34,646 nt of DNA from Flavobacteriales bacterium (lineage in GTDB: Bacteria; Bacteroidota; Bacteroidia; Flavobacteriales_E; Vicingaceae): contig JAJCYO010000021.1 of assembly GCA_029262875.1 (NCBI GenBank), positions 1-34,646 of the forward strand, written 5' to 3'. Positions within the stretch are counted from its first letter, which is position 1. Each line of letters starts with the position of its first letter. The notes under the pieces are model-generated. The model was not told the DNA's origin. It was given only the letters and a program-made list of their open reading frames with translations, and searched no databases. The translations under genes were made by a program, and so were the position numbers. Of this stretch, positions 7,801 to 15,600 are shown piece by piece.

Positions 7801-10522
7801 CCTCTTTTGAAATGTACTTTATATCTCCTTTTGACCACAAGGATGTTCGGTAATATTTCTTTGGCATTTTTAATGCCCACACTTTAACATTTCCTTTTGC
7901 TGGTTCAGGCTCACCATTTAAATTAGCCGTAGAAAAACTAAACGTATCAACACTATTTTTATTTAGGTTTCCTGGTATGTTGATGTTGATGTTTAATGCT
8001 TTATAACCAACATATACATACGCTGTTGAGCTATGAGTTTCTCCATTAATGTCCACCACATCTGCATAAACGGTATAAGAATAGGTTGGAGAGAATTTTT
8101 TGTTTACTGACTTATCAGGTTTAGCTATAAAATCAATTTTATACTCTCCATTATCGTCAGTGGTAGTGGTTCCATTTTCAATTTCCATTTGTGCCGATTG
8201 TGGCCAATATCCCCAACGGTAAAAGCACCAATAAGGAAAAGAGGCATTTCTTACAACTCTATAACTAACCTCAGCCTCGTCCAATGCCGCCCCTGAATAG
8301 GTTTTAGCCGTTCCAACTACGTTGACTTCTTCTTCTAATTTATAGGTCCCTTTGATTGGTTCAAATTTCACTTCAAATTTTGGGCGTTTGTATTCTTCTA
8401 CCGCAAAATACTTGGACCCGTGTGAGTCTCCAATGTACATTTGTCCATTTAAACCATTATTTGGCGCAACAAATGAACCACTAAATGTTCCATATTCGTT
8501 TGTAGTCAATTTTAAATCAGAGACCTTTTGGTGGTTTACATCATAAAAGGTAACCGTAGACTTAAAGTTGGTTTTAATTTTATTGTTCTTATGATTATCT
8601 GATTGCAAAACAATACCCTTAAAATAAACCGTTTGTCCTGGTCGGTAAATGGCTCTGTCAGTAAAAAACACTGTTCTCGTATAAGCCCTATTGTTATCAT
8701 AATATCTATATTGGTAATAAGAATCTTGGGTATTTAGCCTATCATTACTGTAAGAGAAATCTGCGTAAAAATTTCGGTACTCTGAAGTGGAGTTGACCTT
8801 AAAAAACCCATCAGCATTAGTGGTTTTTGTTCCTAACGATTTCCATTCGTATTTACGAAGTGTATAATTGTATTTTTCGTAATACAATTTAGCCTTTACT
8901 CCTTTCAGTGGGTTTCCTTTTTCTCTATCCATCACAAAAAACTCTACTTCCTCTTTGTTGTTTCTCCTTGTTAAGTAACTTATGTTAGACACCCAAAATG
9001 GAGTAATTGCAACTGCATGATCTTTGTAAACAAACTCTTGAGAAGACGAGGTCAACAAAACATAAAATCCAAGCGGCAATCCATCCATCTTAATTTCTCC
9101 TGAGTGCTCTTGAAAATCTCCTTCATCTTGTAAATCTAAATTCCATTCCTTAATTGATTTACTCTCCATTACTTTCTTAAATCGCTCCTCTCTATTGTTA
9201 TTTTTATTCCATCTTTTATAATCATCAAAATCTATTTTAACCAACTTAAAGTTGACATTTGATAAATTTCTGAAAGCCAGGTTTGCTTTAGAAGTAGTAT
9301 TTGGTGTATTCACCTTTTCTACCATTACATTTAGATGCTTTCTTTTAATTTGGTTTTCTAAAACCCTACACATGTCGGCACCATAGGTATCAGGAAATTT
9401 ATCAATTGCATTTAGGCACATGTTCCGTGCTTTTTTGAGTTCCCATTTATTTTCTTCTGATGCTATGGGTTTATAGGTATTTCCTTTTTGTTGATGGATC
9501 AACGCCAATTCATAAATTATTTCTGTTGATGTAGGGTGTTCCTTAAATTCTGCATATAATAGGCTTAATGCTTTATAGTATAAGGTATCTGCGTTTTCGA
9601 AAACTGCATTATTCTTTACAAATTTTAATCGTTTCAATTCAACATCAATCAATGCTGTTGGATTGGTATCATTGATATGATTATTGGTGAGGTTCTGAAG
9701 TGTCTGTAATGCATAGTATTTTAAAGACATGCTGTCTTGACTTTCTAACTTCTGTTGCGCAAACTTTTTATACGAACTTAAATAGTTGGCACTATCCAAC
9801 ACAAATTCATAAACCGGTTTCGTGATACTGGGTTGCTCGTTAATGAAAAAGTCTGTCGCTCTATGTGCTAAAAAATCATATAAAAATGGTCGATAATGAC
9901 GAGCACTATCTTCTAAAATAATTTCACTATACGTTTCTATTGGTGTTCTTTTTAAACTGTCAATATTATGAATGGATAGTAAATAATGTTTAATACTGGT
10001 TTCCGTTATTTTCTTTAGGTCCCACGTTGTAATGTCCTTATTGTCAAAATTGATTGTTTCTGTTCTATTATAAAACTTCCATCTGTTTTGTTGGTAATAC
10101 CTCCAGTATGATTCTCCAATAATCGAATGTAAAAACGGGTTTAAAGGATAGGATGCATTTTCAGCTTCCTCATTTAACTCATCCAAGGTTTTAACAAAAG
10201 CACCTTCTTCTATGTAGGATTGAAGTTTTGCTTTAACAATTAATGATTTTACGATTTGTTCGTGATTGTTTTCATTTTTAGCTTTTTTATAAATGGCTTT
10301 TACTTCTTCCAAAGCAGATTTAGTCAATCCATTTTGTTCTAAAGAGTCTACTTTAGTCCACTCTGCTTTATACACTTCTCCTTTGGCATAAATCAATAAT
10401 GGCTTCTTATTGTGTTTATCAGTGTCTGATATATTTGAGGAAGAGCAACTGTATAGGATAAGGCTTCCTGTAAAAATTAATAGAATTAATACGTGTAATC
10501 TTCTTGCTTTTAAGATTTGCAT
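4895..10522 (-). CDS. Alpha-2-macroglobulin-like lipoprotein, C-terminally truncated by TGA
   Basis: The product is 1875 aa up to the stop; with the detached part the frame is 2085 codons, normal for this family. The signal peptide ends LILYSC, so lipidation at Cys26 is likely. The first ~400 residues look like helical TPR-type repeats. The MG2 macroglobulin signature (RAIYRPGQTVYFKGI) lies near residue 625. After several beta-domains comes a variable, bait-like stretch around residues 1210-1300. The conserved segment FPHL-like YPHLTTNSEGE...PEALTKWKFMGLAHTKDL lies at about 1307-1347. The thioester motif Cys-Ala-Glu-Gln is intact at 1532-1535 within YPYECAEQTF, followed by the helical thioester domain (GGWTWFKGM, GYYWYQAPIETQALLIEAF). 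Bacterial relatives are thought to trap proteases in the periplasm through the thioester. The upstream gap (10523-10604) has no clear consensus promoter, only an imperfect dyad at 10546-10569. Confidence 0.9.
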   Translation of the reverse strand: MQILKARRLHVLILLIFTGSLILYSCSSSNISDTDKHNKKPLLIYAKGEVYKAEWTKVDSLEQNGLTKSALEEVKAIYKKAKNENNHEQIVKSLIVKAKLQSYIEEGAFVKTLDELNEEAENASYPLNPFLHSIIGESYWRYYQQNRWKFYNRTETINFDNKDITTWDLKKITETSIKHYLLSIHNIDSLKRTPIETYSEIILEDSARHYRPFLYDFLAHRATDFFINEQPSITKPVYEFVLDSANYLSSYKKFAQQKLESQDSMSLKYYALQTLQNLTNNHINDTNPTALIDVELKRLKFVKNNAVFENADTLYYKALSLLYAEFKEHPTSTEIIYELALIHQQKGNTYKPIASEENKWELKKARNMCLNAIDKFPDTYGADMCRVLENQIKRKHLNVMVEKVNTPNTTSKANLAFRNLSNVNFKLVKIDFDDYKRWNKNNNREERFKKVMESKSIKEWNLDLQDEGDFQEHSGEIKMDGLPLGFYVLLTSSSQEFVYKDHAVAITPFWVSNISYLTRRNNKEEVEFFVMDREKGNPLKGVKAKLYYEKYNYTLRKYEWKSLGTKTTNADGFFKVNSTSEYRNFYADFSYSNDRLNTQDSYYQYRYYDNNRAYTRTVFFTDRAIYRPGQTVYFKGIVLQSDNHKNNKIKTNFKSTVTFYDVNHQKVSDLKLTTNEYGTFSGSFVAPNNGLNGQMYIGDSHGSKYFAVEEYKRPKFEVKFEPIKGTYKLEEEVNVVGTAKTYSGAALDEAEVSYRVVRNASFPYWCFYRWGYWPQSAQMEIENGTTTTDDNGEYKIDFIAKPDKSVNKKFSPTYSYTVYADVVDINGETHSSTAYVYVGYKALNININIPGNLNKNSVDTFSFSTANLNGEPEPAKGNVKVWALKMPKKYYRTSLWSKGDIKYISKEDYLKEFPLDVYEDENNKYKWEKNIKVYDHNFNTANREAIELYHLPEWASGHYVLEATTKDKYGQEVKEVKYFTVFGEFEKHVPVNEIGWFTPLKKKGEPGEVAQFLIGSAAKDVNVMYEIEHRNKVAHKEWIKISGQQKKITIPILEKYRGNFQVHFTFVRHGRKFTYSSPVTVPHTNKMLDLEFETFRNKLLPGQKEEWKIKIKGKKGEKVAAEMVAALYDASLDAFRPNYWGLDVLYYDYSNRYWQSNSSFSYANSELMAYHWNKGLTGLKRKVYDRLNWFGYHYGNRYRNRYEYYDGYYEGDMLFSSEIAEEESIMDDEDRSGAYGYAEKSKKDSKNMDNMLKAVPGVVAGNANIPSRDATTVSATLGGVKSGEANQQAISGKDFAEVKARKNFAETAFFYPHLTTNSEGEVIIKFIIPEALTKWKFMGLAHTKDLKTGMIYEETVTQKDLMVYPNAPRFFRENDKMTFSTKITNLSDKALSGGAKIFFYDALTSKLISDKLVVGNETLSFAVKKGKSTSVNWQIEIPEGYSAITYKVIAKAGNFTDGEEMGIPVLTNRMLVTESMPLPIRGNQTKSFKFNKLINNNSNTLKHHKLTLEFTSNPAWYAIQALPYLMEYPYECAEQTFSRFYANSIASHIANSNPKIKNVFESWKKSSPEAFLSNLEKNQELKSLILEETPWVLNSQNESERKKRVGLLFDLNRMSNELGRAMKKLQQLQVANGGWTWFKGMPESRYMTQHIVTGMGHLDHLGVKNIRSDYKTWNMVQKAVRYLDNRMREDYDWLKKHSVDMEKDHLNSTVIQYLYARSYFLKDVEINSRNKEAYAYYHGQAKKYWLNKSRYMQGMIALALHRDGKPKSGIQVEHKIIASLKENAILHDELGMYWKDNRGGYYWYQAPIETQALLIEAFDEVANDKESVEAMKVWLLKQKQTQDWKTTKATTEACYALLLRGTDLLASDQLVEIKV

Positions 10523-10604
10523 AATGTGTGTTATTTTGGTGAGTTACATACTATTTAAATAATAGATGTCTTCCCATATAAAATTGCATAAAATTTTCCA
10601 TAAA

Positions 10605-10634
10605 AAAAACATCAGCCAACTGACTGATGTTTTT
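10605..10634 (-). terminator. Intrinsic terminator of the gcvH-vanZ-tonB unit
   Basis: Arms AAAAACATCAG (10605-10615) and CTGATGTTTTT (10624-10634) pair perfectly over 11 bp around an 8-nt loop. On the minus strand they are followed by a run of Ts (10609-10602). It begins 20 bp after the tonB stop. It is the clearest rho-independent terminator in the window. Confidence 0.88.
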
Positions 10635-10654
10635 AAACGAATATTTTGAGTAGG

Positions 10655-11785
10655 TTATTTTAAAATAAAGTTGATCGGTAAGTTGAAAGAAACACTAACC
10701 GCCTTACCTCTTTGTTTTCCAGCTTTCCATGGTGGCATAGCTTTAATAACTCTAATGGCTTCTTTATCTAATAAATCGTGTACACCTCTTAAGATCTTAA
10801 TGTTTCTTATTTTTCCATCTTTACCAACTGTAAAGTTTACATATACTTTACCTGAAATACCGTTTGCTTTTGCAGCAGGTGGAAATTTTACATTTTTCCC
10901 TAAATATTCCATCATTTTTTTTGTTCCTCCTGGAAACTCAGGCATGCTTTCAACAATGGTAAATACCTCATCCTCTACCACTTCCTCTTCTTCCTCAAAA
11001 ACCTCAACAACCTCATCCGCATCAATTTCAGTATCTATTTCAATGTCTTCTACTTCTTCATCATCTTCAACAATTTCGATAATTTCTGGTGCAGCAGGTG
11101 GCGGTGGTGGTGGTGGTGGTGGTGTATTTTGCTCTGTAATAGGAATAATGTCTTCTTCTTCCTCATCAACAACCAATTGACCTAACTCACTTGCCTGTAC
11201 GTCAAAGAACTTTAAATTAACTCCTGAATAGACAATAAACAATGCTATTATTAATCCTCCAAGAATAAAAGTTCCTCTTAATTTTTCTAAATCTGCTTTG
11301 GGGTTCTTTTTTGGATCCATCTTTATAATTCCAGCTTTTCGCTTTAGTTTAATGATTAAGTACTCATCAAAGTTATTAATATTATCTGATAAATTTCGTG
11401 TAAGGATTGTTTTCTTTCCGAAATCCAAGTAGGAAACGTTCTCTTTTTCGTAATCTTTAAATGCAAAATCTTTATCAAACTCTACCTTTTTATCAGCATT
11501 AGCATCAACCTCTTCTACTTTTAAACCTCCTTTTACGAATAGTATTGCAAATTCACCCTCTCTCTCGTCTTTAATGTAATTGGCTACAATCTTATTTGAA
11601 GCTACATCATTATTAAACGCATTTATCGAATAATCAGTCACCTTCTTAAAGGTCTCATTCAATAAAGCGAATATTTCTTTACCTCTTTCATCTGCATCCT
11701 CTTGAGAGGCTACATCGATAAACATTGGTAACCAATATTTTGATTTTTTATCTTTTTCGAATTCAAATTGCAACAAGTACTTCAT
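10655..11785 (-). CDS. tonB: TonB energy transducer with a 155-residue N-terminal extension
   Basis: The product is 376 aa. Residues 156-190 (MDPKKNPKADLEKLRG and then a single membrane helix, GTFILGGLIIALFIVYSGV) look like the normal beginning of a Bacteroidota TonB. Next come an acidic periplasmic linker with nine consecutive prolines (PPPPPPPPPAAPE) and Glu/Asp/Val-rich segments, and a TonB C-terminal domain (about 285-376: FPGGTKKMMEYL, KVYVNFTVGKDGKI, MPPWKAGKQRGKAV). It would transmit proton-motive force from ExbBD to outer-membrane receptors. The oddity is residues 1-155 (MKYLLQFEFEKDKKSKYWLP...), a soluble, charged segment predicted to be cytoplasmic that I do not recognise. Translation could instead start at the internal ATG (11320), giving an ordinary 221-aa TonB, but the upstream frame is open and has its own ATG. 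It lies 48 bp after vanZ and is followed by a strong terminator. Confidence 0.85.
   Translation of the reverse strand: MKYLLQFEFEKDKKSKYWLPMFIDVASQEDADERGKEIFALLNETFKKVTDYSINAFNNDVASNKIVANYIKDEREGEFAILFVKGGLKVEEVDANADKKVEFDKDFAFKDYEKENVSYLDFGKKTILTRNLSDNINNFDEYLIIKLKRKAGIIKMDPKKNPKADLEKLRGTFILGGLIIALFIVYSGVNLKFFDVQASELGQLVVDEEEEDIIPITEQNTPPPPPPPPPAAPEIIEIVEDDEEVEDIEIDTEIDADEVVEVFEEEEEVVEDEVFTIVESMPEFPGGTKKMMEYLGKNVKFPPAAKANGISGKVYVNFTVGKDGKIRNIKILRGVHDLLDKEAIRVIKAMPPWKAGKQRGKAVSVSFNLPINFILK
11097..11123 (-). repeat. GGT/GGC trinucleotide microsatellite encoding the TonB poly-Pro tract
   Basis: There are nine consecutive GGT or GGC triplets on the plus strand, read as CCN (Pro) codons on the minus strand. 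Slippage here would change the length of the proline rod of TonB without breaking the frame. Confidence 0.9.
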
Positions 11786-11833
11786 AGCTTAATTTTTAAG
11801 TTCTTTAAATTTAATCATTTTCGTAGTGGCTAC

Positions 11834-12223
11834 TTACTTTATTTTAAACCATCTATTAATCGGTAACAATTTGATAATAAACGGGTAAATTAAAACCCCA
11901 ATAATTGCACCAATTGTGTTGGCCATAAAATCATACCAATTGCCACTTCTATTAATAAAGATGCTATCCTGAAGAAATTCCATAAATCCTCCGTAGAAAA
12001 CCGCAATAAAAATAATGCTCAGACTTAACTTTAAACGATTTTTTCCACTTGTATATTGCTTATGAAAAGCAATCATCAAGCATATAGAAAGCACTGCATA
12101 AACAACAGAATGGACCAATTTATCAAATTGCCAAACCGGGACTTTGGGAACATGGTGGCCAGGATAGCCACTAATTATAACGATAATAACTCCCCATACC
12201 ATTGATGGGACAAATGATTTCAA
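11834..12223 (-). CDS. VanZ-like family membrane protein
   Basis: The product is 129 aa with about four membrane helices. It carries the family hallmarks: FDKLVHSVVYAVL near residue 33, FYGGFMEFLQ near 77, and a WYDFMANTIGAIIG segment near 97. These match the D-K-x-x-H, E-x-x-Q and D-x-x-A-N positions of VanZ-like proteins. VanZ itself gives low-level teicoplanin resistance, but this short chromosomal relative has no assigned function. The longest frame starts at TTG (12223), preceded in frame by a stop; the alternative ATG at 12202 would remove seven residues of the first helix. TTG is kept because it completes that helix, but this is uncertain. It follows gcvH by 13 bp and precedes tonB. 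Confidence 0.8.
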   Translation of the reverse strand: MKSFVPSMVWGVIIVIISGYPGHHVPKVPVWQFDKLVHSVVYAVLSICLMIAFHKQYTSGKNRLKLSLSIIFIAVFYGGFMEFLQDSIFINRSGNWYDFMANTIGAIIGVLIYPFIIKLLPINRWFKIK

Positions 12224-12236
12224 TTTTTAAAAGGTG

Positions 12237-12614
12237 TTATCCTATGATCTCACTATACTGCTCAGCAGAAAGTAAGTCATCTAATTCTGAAGTATCTGAC
12301 AATTTAACTTTAATCATCCATCCGTCTCCATAAGCATCTCCATTTACAGATTCTGGTGCAGATTCGATTGCTTCATTAAATTCAATAACCTCACCTGAAA
12401 CAGGCATGAATAAATCAGAAACTGTTTTTACCGCTTCTACCGTACCAAAAACTTCTTCTTTTGCCAAGGTTTCCCCCTCTGTTTCTACTTCAACATAAAC
12501 AATATCACCCAATTCTCCTTGAGCAAAATCGGTAATGCCAATGGTTACAGTATCACCATCAATTTTTACCCACTCGTGATCTTTTGTATATTTTAACTCT
12601 GCTGGAACGCTCAT
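12237..12614 (-). CDS. gcvH: Glycine cleavage system H protein
   Basis: The product is 125 aa, the usual length. H protein carries the lipoyl arm that shuttles the aminomethyl group between the P, T and L proteins of glycine cleavage, in the cytoplasm. The lipoyl lysine is Lys63 in the motif [20 protein letters not shown]. The N-terminal [13 protein letters not shown] and the [14 protein letters not shown] strand are also family-typical. Genes for P, T and L are not in this window. A near-perfect promoter (12655-12684) lies 40 bp upstream, so gcvH begins its own transcript with vanZ and tonB behind it rather than depending on sprA. Confidence 0.97.
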   Translation of the reverse strand: MSVPAELKYTKDHEWVKIDGDTVTIGITDFAQGELGDIVYVEVETEGETLAKEEVFGTVEAVKTVSDLFMPVSGEVIEFNEAIESAPESVNGDAYGDGWMIKVKLSDTSELDDLLSAEQYSEIIG

Positions 12615-12654
12615 CTTTTGTATGTATTAATTTATTAGTTATTTTTTAGTTCTT

Positions 12655-12684
12655 CAAATGTATCATTCATTCGGTATTTTTCAA
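12655..12684 (-). promoter_or_regulatory. Consensus Bacteroidota promoter for gcvH-vanZ-tonB
   Basis: On the minus strand, TTG at 12684-12682 is followed by exactly 19 bp and then TACATTTG at 12662-12655. This is a full match to TTG-N19-TAnnTTTG. The -33 element starts 5 bp after the sprA stop. The predicted start near 12648 leaves a leader of about 34 nt. Confidence 0.75.
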
Positions 12685-12688
12685 AACA

Positions 12689-15600
12689 TTATTGTGTTAA
12701 TGTAAACCTTAAACTAATCCCTGCATTCGTATTTGATGTCGGGAATGTTGTTGAAATAGCTGGTGTAGTGGAAACATAGTCATAAAAAGCTCTAACATTG
12801 AGTTTTGCACTTACTCTGTAATCTGCTGTAAATTTAATCGTAAACACCTTTTGTCCTCCTGTTAATTGATTAACTTCTTCTACTATTTTTCTTACAACAG
12901 TATTATTATCTCTAATTCCGATTTCAATTCTTGTATCAATGTCACTTCTAACCATTCTCTTTTTAGAGAAAGGCATTTTAACTTGTCTAAATTTATACCC
13001 TGTTCCAATGGACCACTCACTACCTTTTATTTCCGTTATTTGATTATTAGACAGACTCAAGGAAGCATTCCTATCTTGCTTGTATTCAATTCTAAATGTC
13101 ATGTTATTGTTTAATGTCATGTCTGCTCCTAATAACGGTGAAAATTGTTCTGACATCGATACTGTGGATATCTGATATTCAGGAATGAAATTCGTATTGA
13201 TATCTCTTGCGCTTGCATCACCGGCTACCTCTTCATATAACAAATTGGTCGTAAACGAACTATAATTTAATGTAGATTTATATGAATGTGTTAATGTGAA
13301 CTTTTTAAATAATCTATTGATAAATGCAATTTTACTTAATCCATCATACGTAGCTCTCCAGTTTGGTAATGGAATAAATGAAGTAAACGATTTTAAAGAA
13401 ACTTTATCACCACTTTTCCCTGAATATGCCGCAATAAAAGCTGGAATTAATACGTCTTGTGCTGTTCCATTATAACCGTCACTATAGGCACCATTTGTTC
13501 CAAAAGAGTTTGTATTTTCATCCCCTAATCGTTGTGAGATTGTTGCTCTTTCTTTTAAGAAATTATCAAATATTTCTGATGATCTATCCAATGGGTCATC
13601 ACCCATAAAAGCAGTATTGAATGATAAAAATGACATGCTAAAATTTCCTGTCACCATTGGAGTAACAAAGAAGTAATCATCACGCAATTCACCATTTAAA
13701 GAGTCATTAAATACAAAAGTACTTGGATCTGTCTTAAAAAATTGTTGGGTCGTATTCTCAGAATAAGTACGTGTCGCAGTCAGTTGAATTCTTAATGTTT
13801 TAATTGGTCGAACCGTTGCTCTTACATTGTAATTTTCTGAATAGGTGTTATTGTAATTGTATAATAAAGATTCATTATCAATTAACCAATCCCGTTCTGC
13901 TGCATTCAATGCAAAATCATCTTCTTGAATACCAGAAACAAAATTGAACCCTGGAGCAGAGAAATTAGGATTGTATCCCAAAATTTCAGATTCTTGGCTA
14001 TAACCTGGCAATAAGGTACCTCTATTTCTGGTGTAAGTTCCTGAGATATTTTTAGCACTCATCATCCCCAACCAAATAGGATCCATTGGGTGAAAAGGTT
14101 CTTTTTTCCTCCATAGCTCTACTCTGGTTGAATCAGTATCTTTAAACTTTTTAGTTTCAAATTTTATGTCAGGAGGTGGCACCCCAGCTTTCCAACCCCT
14201 CACTTTTGCGTTCTCTGCTTGTGTTTTATTTGGATCAGGTTTTTGGCTTCGTAATGCTCTCCTTCTTTGCCTATCTCTAGCTCTCTTATTCACTTTTTTC
14301 AAAAACCCAACTTGATTGTGCAGCTTTGTCATATTGAACTGAGAATTGGCAGAAACGGTATTTGAATTTTGTATGGTATGCCCCAAGGTATCAGCTCCTA
14401 TTGGTGACCTTTGCCAATCGTAATCTCCCGAATAACGTGTAGTAAGGGTAACAAAACCTAACCCAGGAAATTTATTTATTGGTACTGCATAATTTAAATT
14501 GAAATTATGGTGGTAATGTGTATTCGTTCCAAAATCCCTTACATTTTGCCAAACAGTATCTCTCCATGACGCATATTCTTCTGGATAATCTTGATCAACC
14601 CTTCCTCTTGTATCAACTCCATTAAATGTTAATGGCTCTTCAATGGTAGCATTGTTGCTGGCATTAAAATCAAACTTTAAAGCTTTCGTAACGTCATACT
14701 TCAAGCCATAAATTCGATTCCAATAAAAATGTTTTTGATAGTAGGTTGGTAATGCAAAACTAAACCCTGTATTGTTTCTGGCTCTTCTTTCTGAATACAT
14801 TCTATCCACATCTGTTTGAAAGGTTAACTGTTTTGGTGCTAAATAAAAATTAAAGTCTTTGATTAGTTTAAATCCTTTTTTCTTAGCAAATGCTGCTTTA
14901 TCAAATGGTTTATAATTTTTCGGATTGGAGCCAAAAGCGTACCCGATACCACCTCTGTAGTTTTTCTTATTGTCAAATTCTGTATCAATATCTCTATATT
15001 TTGTCTCAGAATAACCATAGTTAAACGAAACATTAGAAATATCATAGAAATGCGACTTTGTTTGTCCCTTTGGTTTTAGCTTACGCACATTGGTAAAAGT
15101 TATACTGCGCCTTCTTGTTACTTCTTGGCTTCTTACACCTATTGAGTCTCTGGCATCTTGAGATAAAATGTCATTATTTAATAAGTCATTTAACTCTAAA
15201 TCCGGATCAAGAGGGTTATATCTTGGAGTAACAACACCCTCAGAAACATTGTAATACATAGGAACACTAATTCCGATTTTTTCTGGAATAAATTTACCTA
15301 ACTCTATACTTGTAGAAAGATCATACCCTCTTCTTGTTTCTTGTTGCCTTTCATTTAGTTTTTGTTCTACACTCCCAAACCCAGGCGTACTGTAATCACC
15401 TGCAACGGTTATGTTTCCTAAATCTGCTATTTGAGTAGTAATACGAGCTACCGAAGCCCAACCTCCAGAATTATCAAATTCTGCCATACGCAACTCATTT
15501 ACCCATATTTCAGCACATTTTGCTAATCCATCATCATCGGGTACTAATGGACTTTGTTTTCCATTTCTTATTCCAATCATAAAAACCCTTACGTCTCCAA

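Noticed and set aside
10546-10569. Dyad ACAT-a-CTATT...AATAG-ATGT upstream of the macroglobulin gene
   Set aside because: It needs a bulged base and is built almost only of A and T; the arms are short enough to arise by chance.
10671-11180. Plus-strand open frame of 169 codons opposite tonB
   Set aside because: It is made of Ser, Thr and Gly runs that mirror the acidic and poly-Pro codons of TonB; no export signal or family similarity was seen.
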